From: Caldora sp965222765
Lineage (GTDB): Bacteria > Cyanobacteriota > Cyanobacteriia > Cyanobacteriales > Coleofasciculaceae
DNA: 64,000 nucleotides
NCBI GenBank assembly: GCA_965222765.1
Contig: CBDCVG010000043.1
Location: forward strand, 62,001 to 126,000
Direction of reading: 5' to 3'
Part shown: piece by piece, positions 26,820-34,632 of the stretch
Numbering within the stretch: the first letter of the stretch is position 1
Layout: each line of letters begins with the position of its first letter
Program-made: the position numbers and the translations under genes
The notes under the pieces: model-generated
What the model was told of the DNA's origin: nothing
What the model saw: the letters and a program-made list of their open reading frames with translations, nothing else
The model's database searches: none

Positions 26820-27196
26820 CTGTCTTCCGGGAGAAGCCCCACGTCCTACCCCGTAGGGGAGGCGTGGGATGAATCCCGGCCAGGCTCTAGACACTTGGGA
26901 CAACTATTCGTGCTACAATTTAAGATAAACAAAGGTAACAAAGCCTAAAATGCTGGTTACCAATAACTGAACTTAGACAACTTGAAATATGGGGTTCCAT
27001 CCAGTAAGTGTTCTTTTACTGAACTATCTGTGGGTGGGTAAAATTTCAACAGTACATAGATTGAAATAGTATGTGTGTATTGAAAAGGGGCGGTGGGGCA
27101 TCCCGTCTCGTTAATAAAGCTCAGTTAATGTCCGACGGGATACCGGGAGTCGCTGAGAAGCCCACACTTACCCGATAGGGAAGTGTGGGAGTATGT
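26820..27196 (+). mobile_element. Transposase-less IS200/IS605-type insertion in the gun4-like gene
   Basis: The left end carries a nested hairpin: outer CCGGGA (26827-26832) with TCCCGG (26874-26879), and inner CCCCACG with CGTGGG. The right end has ATCCCGTC...GACGGGAT, then GAAGCCCACACTT...AAGTGTGGGAG, and finishes TATGTCAC, close to the right ends of both tnpB elements in the window (GATGTCAA; AACGTCAC). No tnpA or tnpB frame is present in the ~375 bp. The gun4 frame flanking it shows it is an insertion. Outer limits are estimated to within several bases. Confidence 0.7.
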
Positions 27197-27215
27197 CACA
27201 ATAGAAGATATTCCC
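27090..27215 (+). ncRNA. Omega-RNA-like transcript candidate with adjacent guide
   Basis: The right-end portion folds as two consecutive stems (ATCCCGTC/GACGGGAT and CCCACACTT/AAGTGTGGG) followed by AGTATGTCAC, like the 3' scaffold of TnpB guide RNAs. If it is transcribed and used by a TnpB acting in trans, the guide would be the gun4 sequence from 27197. This is an inference from structure and position; no promoter is evident. Confidence 0.4.
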
Positions 27216-27462
27216 TGTACCGACCTACGCACGATTGATCAGCTTTGGGTAAAATACAGCGATGGTCACTTTGGTTTCAGCGTACAAAAACGCATCTGGG
27301 AAGAACTTGGTGGCAAAGTAGATGCTCAAACGGAGAATATGCTAGCAGAACGCATCGGTTGGAGCAAAGGAGGTAGGTGGTTGTATGCTTGCGATTTGAC
27401 ATTTTCTCTGGCTCTTAATGAAGGGTTTCTCCCATTGAAATATTACCCACTTAGTTTCCGTG

Positions 27463-28524
27463 TTACTTTTTCGCAGCGACTTGTGGACTGTGGCATAGAA
27501 GCGTTCCGACCTTCTGCTGATGATGCTTGTTCAATCTGTGCCAGTGCACGATTGTTTGATCCGCATGGACAAACCGATTTTCCGTTAAACCACTGCAGTT
27601 AGGGACAGTCGATTTGAGTAAACGATAGTCATCCGGCTGAACAAAGTTCAACTCAAACCAAACAGCAATCTTTGCAATTAAACGACTGAGGAAAGACCAA
27701 CGGAAGGGAGCATAGTATCGAAAGTTGATCCAAGTATTGTCCTGATCAATCGGGGTTAGGGTAACAAACAGCTTAGTCCCACCCCACCCAAAATCAAAAA
27801 CAGATAGGTTAGGAAATAAAATCTCATTCTTGAATTCAAAGGAAAGTCCACCCTTCCGCTCACTCTTGAGAACACCTTGAGTTTTGATTTGATTGCCAGT
27901 CACCTGAGTTTCCAGGCAGTCAATACGCTTGACTGTCGCCATCCCTAACGATTTAGCAATCCGATGGTGAGCAAAGGCAAAGTGATGAAGATCAATCAAG
28001 GCACTTTCGGCAGCACGGGTGAAATGAATATCCCACACTAATTCTTCATCTGCCCAACGACGGGGTTGATCCTTCAGTTCCGTAAACCAAGGAATTTCAA
28101 CAGCTGCCGTTTGTTCATTCCCCCACCACAACCAAATCAATCCATGGGATTCTTCCACTTTGTAGGATTCAACCCGCATAGCTGGACTAATCTGAGCTCC
28201 TTTACCTTCACAGGGCATTAATACACAATGACCATTGGCTGCAAATTGAAATCCATGGTAAGGACATTCCAGACAACTTTTCCCATTCTGAGTGGCAATT
28301 TTACCTAAGGCTAAGTCAACACCTCGATGAGGACAGTGACGACTTTGACAGACAATCTTACCGTCAGCATCCCGCCAGAGTACCAGCTCCATCCCTAGGC
28401 GACGGATACCCAGGGGTTTAGATTGAACTTTATGGGATGCTGCGATCGCATACCAAGCAACTGGAAATGTAGCTTCTAATGCTGGGAGATTATTAGTTTG
28501 AGGAGCTAGGGAAGATAAGACCAT
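27463..28524 (-). CDS. Rieske [2Fe-2S] non-heme oxygenase
   Basis: 353 residues. The N-terminal Rieske centre has CPHRG (C64, H66) and CPYHGF (C87, H90). The catalytic domain contains DLHHFAFAHH, which supplies the mononuclear-iron ligands. It resembles the alpha subunits of aromatic-ring-hydroxylating and chlorophyll-catabolic-like oxygenases; the substrate is unknown. It is divergent from a TetR-type gene with two operator-like palindromes in the 84-bp gap, so it is probably the regulator's main target. Its 3' end overlaps the degraded gun4 end. Confidence 0.88.
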   Translation of the reverse strand: MVLSSLAPQTNNLPALEATFPVAWYAIAASHKVQSKPLGIRRLGMELVLWRDADGKIVCQSRHCPHRGVDLALGKIATQNGKSCLECPYHGFQFAANGHCVLMPCEGKGAQISPAMRVESYKVEESHGLIWLWWGNEQTAAVEIPWFTELKDQPRRWADEELVWDIHFTRAAESALIDLHHFAFAHHRIAKSLGMATVKRIDCLETQVTGNQIKTQGVLKSERKGGLSFEFKNEILFPNLSVFDFGWGGTKLFVTLTPIDQDNTWINFRYYAPFRWSFLSRLIAKIAVWFELNFVQPDDYRLLKSTVPNCSGLTENRFVHADQTIVHWHRLNKHHQQKVGTLLCHSPQVAAKK

Positions 28525-28535
28525 AGGACTAAATC

Positions 28536-28549
28536 ACAACAGTTGTTAT
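28536..28549. promoter_or_regulatory. Operator-like palindrome 1 (ACAACAGTTGTTAT)
   Basis: One of two copies of AACAGTTGTTAT in the divergent promoter region between the Rieske and TetR genes. It lies just upstream of the Rieske start and is the less perfect of the two. Confidence 0.6.
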
Positions 28550-28560
28550 CTATTTACATC

Positions 28561-28574
28561 ATAACAGTTGTTAT
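28561..28574. promoter_or_regulatory. Operator-like palindrome 2 (ATAACAGTTGTTAT)
   Basis: A symmetric site: ATAACA and TGTTAT separated by GT. It starts 25 bp after the first copy, a spacing of about 2.4 helical turns, suited to two repressor dimers. A TetR-family regulator starts 35 bp downstream. Confidence 0.65.
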
Positions 28575-28608
28575 AAACTAGGCAAGTACTTCATTTAAAT
28601 TTGCAGAC

Positions 28609-29202
28609 ATGAGTGCTCTGGTAGATAAGCAAACTGAGTGGCGCTCGAAGGTGGCAACAGCAGCTTTAGGATTAATTAACCGTGAAGGATTGAAAGGAGC
28701 CAGTTTGCGAGCGATCGCCCGTGAACTTGACAGTACAACGGGAGTGTTAACCCACTACTTCCGTAACAAGGATGAATTATTGCTGTTTGTGCTGGAAACA
28801 ATCATGATCCGTCTTGCTGAAATCATGATGCAAGCTGCAGATGGTACTCAAGGGTTGCAGCGCCTAAAGGTAATGATGTTGGGGATATTACCCACCACTC
28901 CTGAGCTAGTGACTATTTGGCGGGTTTGGTTAGCCTTTGTGGGAGCAGCACTGGGTGATAGTGGATTAGTCGAGGAGCACAAACGTCACTACGCTAACCT
29001 TAAAGCCTTTATTGGAGAAGAACTGGCTGTGTTGCAAGCAGGGGGTGAAATCAGTTCGGAGCTAGATCTAGATTTTGAAGCTGCTGCCTGGATTGCCACC
29101 TTTGATGGCATTGGCGTGAATATGATCGCTGCTCCCCAATCCTACTCACCTGAAGAGTTAGAAACTTTGGTCAGCCGATACTTGCAAACTTTAGAACCTT
29201 AA
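28609..29202 (+). CDS. TetR/AcrR-family transcriptional regulator
   Basis: 197 residues. The N-terminal helix-turn-helix (about 30-58) reads GASLRAIARELDSTTGVLTHYFRNKDELL, a typical TetR DNA-binding region; the rest is a helical ligand-binding/dimer domain. It is divergent from the Rieske oxygenase, with twin palindromes between them, so it is inferred to repress that gene and itself. The inducer is unknown. Start at ATG 28609. Confidence 0.9.
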   Translation: MSALVDKQTEWRSKVATAALGLINREGLKGASLRAIARELDSTTGVLTHYFRNKDELLLFVLETIMIRLAEIMMQAADGTQGLQRLKVMMLGILPTTPELVTIWRVWLAFVGAALGDSGLVEEHKRHYANLKAFIGEELAVLQAGGEISSELDLDFEAAAWIATFDGIGVNMIAAPQSYSPEELETLVSRYLQTLEP

Positions 29203-29718
29203 GGAACTGACTAAGCTATTCTGCATTTAAATTTTTTAAGTTAAACCCTTGTGATAAAGAATATGGGTTTCAAAAATCCTAATTTAAATGCGTTTTAACT
29301 CATTGATTAAAAGTAGGACATGCTAGTATTTATCCTAATTATTCATTGCACTTTTGTGCAATTATCAACTCCATCTTTTACAGGACTTACGCACTCAAGT
29401 GTCATGCTGAGGTGATAGAGAAGCATCACCGACCGTTTGGAGATCCTTCGCTATTGCTCAGGATGACATAATTACGTGACGGTGCGTAAGTCCTATTTTA
29501 GTAAAAAATATAATCTCAAAGAACAGTTTGATTACTTAGTAATTTCGCTGAAAGTATTTTTTTAAAGATTCGGTAAAGATATTTATTCACCAGAGCTTTA
29601 TTTCGAGCATTGATTGTATACTCATCAATAATTGTTGCTCCAGTTGATAAAGTGCTTGACTATTCTAGTAGCGCCCCATGGAGCAACCTTAGTGAATCTA
29701 CTATTTAAGATAAAATTT
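29203..29718. other. Intergenic region with one MITE
   Basis: About 515 A/T-rich bases without a supported gene. The only clear structure is the AGGACTTACGCAC element at 29382-29494. Confidence 0.6.
29382..29494. mobile_element. 113-bp MITE, ends AGGACTTACGCAC
   Basis: AGGACTTACGCAC at 29382-29394 is exactly inverted as GTGCGTAAGTCCT at 29482-29494. The inside is non-coding. A single end of the same family (GCGTAAGTCCT) lies at 4321-4331. No clear target duplication is visible. Confidence 0.75.
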
Positions 29719-30675
29719 ATGAAATTACTAAATTCTAGTAAATTTTTGCCTATAGGAATCGCCGCTATCGGTACTTTAGCTCCATTGAGCTTGGGGATTT
29801 CTCCTACTGCTGAAGCAGCATCTTTAAAAACAATCACAGCTTCAGCATTCGCACAAACTCGTTCTAGCGATGCTGATTTTCCCTTCTTTTTTACGTTCTC
29901 TTTTCCTGATCAGCCGAGAACAGGGGCAACCGCTATAGCTGTATCTATTGCTGACACTTCTGTAGGAAGGGCGGATGCCTTTGCAAGTTCAACAGCTATA
30001 CGAACTGCAACTGGTAATTTGTTCTTTTCAACTCAAGAGCGTCAGGAAATCCTGCGAAGGACTCCTGGTGCCTTGCAAGCTTTTGCTGTGACTAATGCAG
30101 ATGCAGCACCGGATCCATTTGAATCTCCTGCTCTCCCCAATGTTGTTAATGAAGAGGGCACTCCTTTGTCTATGGAAGAGAAGTTTGAATCGGATCTGAA
30201 TACATCTTTGGAAATTACGTTTAATGATGAAACAGACCAAATTTTATTTGATTTTTTAGGTAGTGCTCTACTGAAAACTGAGGGTCTGTTTGCCTTTTCA
30301 ACAGGTATTAGACTAGAGTCTGTTGGATTAGGACTCTTACGCTCGTTTACTATCAATGAAAGTTTTGAACTCGCTTTTCAAGGAGGTTGGGGATTAGACG
30401 ATTTGTCAGTTACGCAAGATAGAAGCTCTTTTTTTGCTGATTTGGACAATCTGGATTTTGCAATTCCCGTTGCTTCAGAATTTACCAGAGAAGATTTTCA
30501 AAATCTCGACTTTAGATTTAACGGCTCAGGTATTGTTGAAGCCGCTTCAGTTCCAGAACCAGCTTCTCTACTTGGTTTCCTCTCAGTGGGTATTATAGGT
30601 GCTGGTTCAGTAATTAGTAGGTTGCGTAGAAAAGATATGAGTATTAATCAAAAAGTACTGAATCTAAACGACTAG
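29719..30675 (+). CDS. PEP-CTERM sorting domain protein
   Basis: The start at ATG 29719 (MKLLNSSKFLPIGIAAIGTL) gives a normal signal peptide ending near TAEAAS; the longer frame from 29632 is rejected. The mature part is a Ser/Thr/Ala-rich secreted domain. The C-terminus has the PEP-CTERM signal: VPEPAS, a hydrophobic helix (LLGFLSVGIIGAGSVI) and the basic tail SRLRRKD. Such proteins are processed by an exosortase and anchored or exported; the exosortase is not in this window. The last 32 bp overlap the convergent peptide gene. Confidence 0.88.
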   Translation: MKLLNSSKFLPIGIAAIGTLAPLSLGISPTAEAASLKTITASAFAQTRSSDADFPFFFTFSFPDQPRTGATAIAVSIADTSVGRADAFASSTAIRTATGNLFFSTQERQEILRRTPGALQAFAVTNADAAPDPFESPALPNVVNEEGTPLSMEEKFESDLNTSLEITFNDETDQILFDFLGSALLKTEGLFAFSTGIRLESVGLGLLRSFTINESFELAFQGGWGLDDLSVTQDRSSFFADLDNLDFAIPVASEFTREDFQNLDFRFNGSGIVEAASVPEPASLLGFLSVGIIGAGSVISRLRRKDMSINQKVLNLND

Positions 30676-30847
30676 CAGCAACCTTGAAGGAACCATATTG
30701 AGGTCGAGATGAAGAATAGTAGCCACGGCTAACTTGCGAGGGATAACAGTGAGAGTAGTTAAATCTTAATTGATGTCCACCATTGATCGTGGTCGCTTGA
30801 TCCGCTGTAAGTTCTGTAAACAATGGATGTTTTCGATTAATTTTCAT
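30644..30847 (-). CDS. Double-glycine-leader small protein (RiPP/bacteriocin-like precursor)
   Basis: 67 residues. The N-terminal part ends in LFTELTADQATTINGG, the pattern of double-glycine leaders removed by peptidase-containing ABC transporters (cleavage predicted after G24). The 43-residue remainder is rich in Tyr, Ser and Arg (for example SRGYYSSSRPQYGSF) with a single Cys. AGGA lies 8-9 nt before the ATG, and TATAAT (minus strand, 30865-30870) sits close upstream. No modifying enzyme or transporter is in the window, so it is either an orphan precursor or a small secreted protein. It is convergent with, and slightly overlaps, the PEP-CTERM gene. Confidence 0.7.
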   Translation of the reverse strand: MKINRKHPLFTELTADQATTINGGHQLRFNYSHCYPSQVSRGYYSSSRPQYGSFKVAASRLDSVLFD

Positions 30848-31132
30848 TGCTTGAGTCCTGTTTGATTATACATACGTACTTACTTACCCTTACTCAAGTA
30901 AGAGATTTTATCCGGATAGTATCAAGTGCTTAAACACTCTGAGCGATAGCGTTTACGCCAAGGGGATGCTTAGCAAACGTACGGGTGAGGTGAAATTTAC
31001 AGTGGCTTTCAATAAATAAGGCTCCGAGGCAGAGGGCTCCAAGGCATAAGAAAAAAAACGACAATCTAGGTTTACAACTCGTTTGGAAACACTATATTTC
31101 GTTATCGTATGTTCCGAATTCTTCCACACTAA

Positions 31133-31714
31133 TCACCTCGCCTCCAGAACCTGTGTAGCTGTCAGCCCCAATTCAGGAAAAGTCCGAGAGACAATCCGCT
31201 GATTGCCAGAAAACTCAGTTGCCTGATACCTACCATTCACCAACAGCAGTACAATCACAACCTTTGCTTGAGGGTCAACAATCCAGTATTCAGGAATGCC
31301 CCGCTGCTCATACTGTAGGCGCTTCTCAACATAATCACGTTTGTAGTTCTCATCCTTTTGGCTTCTGTAGGGGCTGACGACCTCAACAACTAACTGTGGG
31401 GGCGGCATATCGAGAGTGATAGTGCATCGTTTTTCGGGTTGGGTGAGATGCTCTTCCCTAATCACCACTAAGTCAGGGAAGCGATTTTGTCGCTTCCCAA
31501 TTACTTGCAGTTCACAGCAATTAGTAGGCAAGACAAAACGTCGGTCAACCATTTGGACTAATTCATCTCTTAGCCACAGGGACATCCAGATATTTCTTTT
31601 TGATTCTGGTGGCACTTCTACCAACTCCCCATCGAACAATTCATAGCGGTTATCTGTGCCATCGTCATATTCGAGATATTGCTCAAAGGTCAGTTTTACT
31701 GGTGTGTGGGTCAT
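31133..31714 (-). CDS. Uma2-family (DUF820) nuclease-like protein, second copy
   Basis: A Uma2-type PD-(D/E)XK protein: FEQYLEYDDGTDNRYELFDGELVE, then FPDLVVIREE and the catalytic-type QLVVEVVSPYRSQKDENYKRDY, then YEQRGIPEYWIVDP. It lacks the charged C-terminal repeats of the copy at 13787. The start at MTHTPVKLTF (31714) lies 4 bp after the stop of the RHH gene, so the two form an operon; the earlier in-frame start would overlap that gene. Confidence 0.88.
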   Translation of the reverse strand: MTHTPVKLTFEQYLEYDDGTDNRYELFDGELVEVPPESKRNIWMSLWLRDELVQMVDRRFVLPTNCCELQVIGKRQNRFPDLVVIREEHLTQPEKRCTITLDMPPPQLVVEVVSPYRSQKDENYKRDYVEKRLQYEQRGIPEYWIVDPQAKVVIVLLLVNGRYQATEFSGNQRIVSRTFPELGLTATQVLEAR

Positions 31715-31718
31715 TTTC

Positions 31719-31886
31719 TTAGTTTTTTTGAGATTCACTTCTTTTGCCAAGCCAGTCGCTTACCAATTCAGAAATCACATCACTCATAGATTTACCCGCT
31801 TTTAGGCATTCAAGTTTGAATTCTTTCTTTATCTCCGATGGGACATAGGCGTTTATTTGTGAGAGTTTGCGTTTATCATCATTCAT
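31719..31886 (-). CDS. Ribbon-helix-helix (CopG/ParD-like) small DNA-binding protein
   Basis: A small basic protein (about 55 aa from MNDDKRKL). It reads QINAYVPSEIKKEFKLECLKAGKSMSDVISELV, the layout of an RHH regulator: a beta strand, then two helices. It sits directly upstream of the Uma2 gene, as an antitoxin would before its toxin. A 9-bp inverted repeat overlapping a TATAAT box lies upstream (31971-32002), consistent with autoregulation. An alternative start at 31922 adds 12 residues. Confidence 0.75.
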   Translation of the reverse strand: MNDDKRKLSQINAYVPSEIKKEFKLECLKAGKSMSDVISELVSDWLGKRSESQKN

Positions 31887-31970
31887 CCTTCTGAATTTCC
31901 TAAACCATGCATCTATGGTCATTGTCGCTTAGTCTGCTAGTCGTTAGCAAAGAAAGATGATGTGATGATT

Positions 31971-32002
31971 TGTCATTATGTCTGCTAATCATTATAATGA
32001 CA
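31971..32002 (-). promoter_or_regulatory. Promoter/operator of the RHH-Uma2 operon
   Basis: TGTCATTAT (31971-31979) is perfectly inverted as ATAATGACA (31994-32002). On the minus strand a TATAAT -10 box (31991-31996) lies inside the repeat, so binding would block RNA polymerase. A related direct repeat, GTCTGCTA(A/G)TC, occurs at about 31932 and 31980. Confidence 0.6.
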
Positions 32003-32261
32003 GCATAGCTAAACGGCAATACCGTATCACTGAAACGGCACTATTGCCGGAACAGCAAAACGGCACAACTTTTTTTAGACAAAAAATGGCTGAAAATCAA
32101 GCACAGTAAGTAATAGAAGTACGGCACAGCAATGTGCTACCGCTACCTACCGCTACTACCCCGGCACAAGAGGTATTACCTCAAACCTATACCACAATTT
32201 CGTTCACCCAGTGTAGCCAGTGCAAGCGAGTAGAATCCCCGCTGCTGTTTTACAGGGAGTG
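32003..32261. other. Intergenic region upstream of the RHH-Uma2 operon
   Basis: About 260 bp with no credible gene. GGCAATA and TATTGCC form a loose inverted repeat around 32014-32052. The rest carries repeated ACGGCAC words of unclear meaning. Confidence 0.4.
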
Positions 32262-33692
32262 TCAAAATGATGCCTGTAAACCAATAGTTAACTGCCAATC
32301 AGTTTCCAGTTGGGGACCATCCAAAGATTGAACAAGAGGTAATGCAAACTCAATCCCTAAGCGTGTTCCTTTGAGAGCACCACTGGGAGCATAGAGGTTC
32401 AACCCTAAACCTAAGTCTAACCGTTCACCACCCCGTAGATCCGGGTCTGCAGTGGGAATCATCATGGGATTGAGGAGAGGATCAGCTCCACTGATATTAC
32501 CCAAAGTTTTGAAGTCAAGCCGCAATGAAGTACTGAGCCAATCTACCCATTTATTAGCAATCCAGCCTGTGAGATTAAATTGATCTCCGAGCTGATAATC
32601 ATTACTATTTTCTCCCAAGCGGACTATAGCACTTCCCTGAGCTCCCCAAGAAAACTTATCTACCTGACCTAAGTAAGTAATACCAGGTCGCAGATCAAAA
32701 GTACCAGAGCCAATCTGCATCGGATACGGTAGCCTCACATTGTTACCTGCTGGCGTATCATCTCGCTCGTCAATTGAGCCAGTAGGAAAACTCATCCCTA
32801 GATTAAAGTGCAAGCGCTGTCGATTTTGACGCAGGACGTTGTAAAGTGCTGTCAGCTGAAGGTCACCAAATCCTTCTGAATTGGTGGTAAAGTTCACCCC
32901 TGTACGGGTAAGGTGATCCATCTCCTTCAAGACATAAGGAACCATCACCATCAAGGTAAGATCATCTGTTGGAGCATACATTCCCCCAAACATGTGCATT
33001 TCCATGTCCATGTCAGTCGGAGTCACAGGAAACTGCTGCAAAACTTCCTGATCACTTAGATCCTCAGTACCATCCCGGTTCCCATCCATCCTCATGAACA
33101 TATAACGGTAGGAAAACATAAACTCCGCCGCTTGATGAGTATGCTCCCCCATCACACTAATAGGAGCATGACCATCCGGTCGAGCTGAAGTCCATTGGAG
33201 CTCACCACTACCAGAGTTACTCCCATCATTACTATCACTCAATAAGAGATTAAAATTGTCAACATTCTGGACTGACAAAGTAGGGAAAATATCCTGCTCA
33301 TTCCGTTGTACTGATAAAGTCGTCGAGGTTAGAGATGGTAGCTCATCAGGGGTAATGCCAATAGTAGTAGCCTCTAATGGTTCAGCAACCGACTCTGTAA
33401 TTGCTGTAGTTTGGTTCGTTAAAACCTTTTCACTAACTGATCCAGGGTTATTCAGTTCAGGTGGTGGGTTTTTACCAATCTCGATCGTATTAATTGGTAA
33501 GAGTGCTTCTGCTGTTAACTTGGTAGTTAACTCACTAGTCGTCTCGATAGTAGCAGTTGGGGGTAAATTGTTTATAGGTACTGAGTTATCTTTAGTGACG
33601 GAATACTCTGCTAGCTCAGCCTTAGTTGTTGCTGAACAACTCAAGAAAATTCCTAGCGTAACTAAACTAATTTGGCAGTAATTCCACTTCAA
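32262..33692 (-). CDS. Outer-membrane beta-barrel protein (phenol-degradation MetA-like)
   Basis: 476 residues with a signal peptide (QISLVTLGIFLSCSATTKA), a ~130-residue Thr/Ser-rich periplasmic linker, and a C-terminal barrel. Family markers are ARPDGHAPISVMGEHTH, FSYRYMFMRMDGNRDG, MDMEMHMFGGMYAPTDDLTLM and a terminal strand ending in Phe (WQLTIGLQASF), the usual outer-membrane assembly signal. The Met/His-rich segment is reminiscent of metal-handling proteins, but this is only suggestive. Pfam-type relatives are annotated as transporters; no substrate is known. Confidence 0.8.
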   Translation of the reverse strand: MKWNYCQISLVTLGIFLSCSATTKAELAEYSVTKDNSVPINNLPPTATIETTSELTTKLTAEALLPINTIEIGKNPPPELNNPGSVSEKVLTNQTTAITESVAEPLEATTIGITPDELPSLTSTTLSVQRNEQDIFPTLSVQNVDNFNLLLSDSNDGSNSGSGELQWTSARPDGHAPISVMGEHTHQAAEFMFSYRYMFMRMDGNRDGTEDLSDQEVLQQFPVTPTDMDMEMHMFGGMYAPTDDLTLMVMVPYVLKEMDHLTRTGVNFTTNSEGFGDLQLTALYNVLRQNRQRLHFNLGMSFPTGSIDERDDTPAGNNVRLPYPMQIGSGTFDLRPGITYLGQVDKFSWGAQGSAIVRLGENSNDYQLGDQFNLTGWIANKWVDWLSTSLRLDFKTLGNISGADPLLNPMMIPTADPDLRGGERLDLGLGLNLYAPSGALKGTRLGIEFALPLVQSLDGPQLETDWQLTIGLQASF

Positions 33693-33847
33693 GGGGCAAA
33701 CCTCTTATCAAAAGAAGGAAAGGTTAAAGATTAGTTAAGTACCTTAGTGGGGTCTGCTGCCTGAGTCAAAAGACAAATTGTCACAGTTGGTAATAATACC
33801 AGTTAAAATGTAATGACCCTGAATCAGTTATTGCGGCTACTCTACCT

Positions 33848-34054
33848 ATGTTTGAAGGCTTTTGGGAAAACGTCTTGCGCTATCCCCGCTACATGATTAG
33901 CATCATTTTCGGCATCTTCTATTCGTTCTTCTTGTGGTTTAAACCACTTCTAGATCGTCCTGTAACTGCGATCGCACTCATACTTATGATAGTGGCAGGT
34001 TTCTTTTTCATTACTTTTACCCTTCGTGCCATGCTAGGGCTAAGTTCAGTTTAG
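33848..34054 (+). CDS. DUF751 (Ycf33-like) membrane protein
   Basis: 68 residues with two hydrophobic segments (YMISIIFGIFYSFFLWF; AIALILMIVAGFFFITFTL). It matches DUF751, a small protein conserved in cyanobacteria and plastids that usually precedes rbfA, as it does here (42 bp gap). Function unknown. Confidence 0.88.
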   Translation: MFEGFWENVLRYPRYMISIIFGIFYSFFLWFKPLLDRPVTAIALILMIVAGFFFITFTLRAMLGLSSV

Positions 34055-34096
34055 ACTAGAACAATAAACTGCCCATATTGTTAGCAAGGGGGCATT

Positions 34097-34498
34097 ATGG
34101 CTACCAATCGCCGTATTTCTCGAGTGTCTTCCCTAATTAAGCAGGAAGTCAGTCAAATGTTATTAAGCGACATCAAAGATGATCGTGTAGGTGCTGGGAT
34201 GGTGAGCGTCACGAATGTAGACGTTTCTGGAGACCTCCAGCACACAAAAATCTATGTGTCAATTTATGGCACTGACGAGGCAAAGGCAGAAACTATGGCG
34301 GGATTAGAGTCTGCCACGGGTTATGTCCGCCGGGAATTGGGTAAACGCATCCGCTTACGCCGTACACCAGAGGTCAAATTTATTGAAGATAGAGGTCTCG
34401 AGTATAGCGATCACATGATGACATTGCTCAATCAGCTCTCTCAGGAGCGTCAGAACAAAGAGCTCAATCATGCTGCTATATCTGAGCAGGAAGACTAA
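34097..34498 (+). CDS. rbfA: Ribosome-binding factor A
   Basis: RbfA binds the 30S subunit and helps mature the 16S rRNA 5' end. The sequence shows the KH-like fold markers RRISRVSSLIKQEVSQML, VSVTNVDVSGDLQHTKIYVS and RRELGKRIRLRRTPEVKFIED. At 133 aa it has the normal length. AAGGGGG lies just before the ATG. It is co-oriented with DUF751, and a strong terminator-like hairpin follows at 34633-34684. Confidence 0.95.
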   Translation: MATNRRISRVSSLIKQEVSQMLLSDIKDDRVGAGMVSVTNVDVSGDLQHTKIYVSIYGTDEAKAETMAGLESATGYVRRELGKRIRLRRTPEVKFIEDRGLEYSDHMMTLLNQLSQERQNKELNHAAISEQED

Positions 34499-34544
34499 TT
34501 AGGGTTGGCTGAATAAGTCAAATGGGAGCATTTGAGGAAGTAAA

Positions 34545-34585
34545 AATTAAGCTCATCCCACGACTAAAGTACGTGGGATTTCGCG
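34545..34585. repeat. Solo IS605-type right-end-like hairpin
   Basis: ATCCCACG (34555-34562) pairs with CGTGGGAT (34572-34579), followed by TTCGCGTCA, resembling the right ends of the IS605 elements in the window. No partner end or gene is nearby, so it is probably a relic. A degenerate GGGTTGGCTGAATAAGTC repeat end lies just before it at 34502. Confidence 0.4.
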
Positions 34586-34632
34586 TCATTAGTCATTAGT
34601 CATTTGTCCTTTGTACTAATGACCAATGACAA

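Larger units (their letters stand above)
26635..27462 (+). pseudogene. GUN4-domain protein, disrupted by nonsense codon and insertion
   Basis: Two pieces of one GUN4 domain can be read. The 5' piece, from ATG 26635, gives RGLDYTRLCDLLAAGKWEEANT, then TAA where the family has a Glu codon, then MLKAFGYEGEDDYF. The 3' piece (from about 27190) gives IEDIPCTDLRTIDQLW, GHFGFSVQKRIWEELGG and IGWSKGGRWLYACDLTFSLALNEGFLPL. Roughly 370 bp of IS605-type DNA separates them. GUN4 proper binds Mg-protoporphyrin and stimulates Mg-chelatase; short GUN4-like paralogues are frequent in cyanobacteria, so this is more likely a paralogue than the essential copy. The 3' limit against the convergent Rieske gene is approximate. 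Confidence 0.85.
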
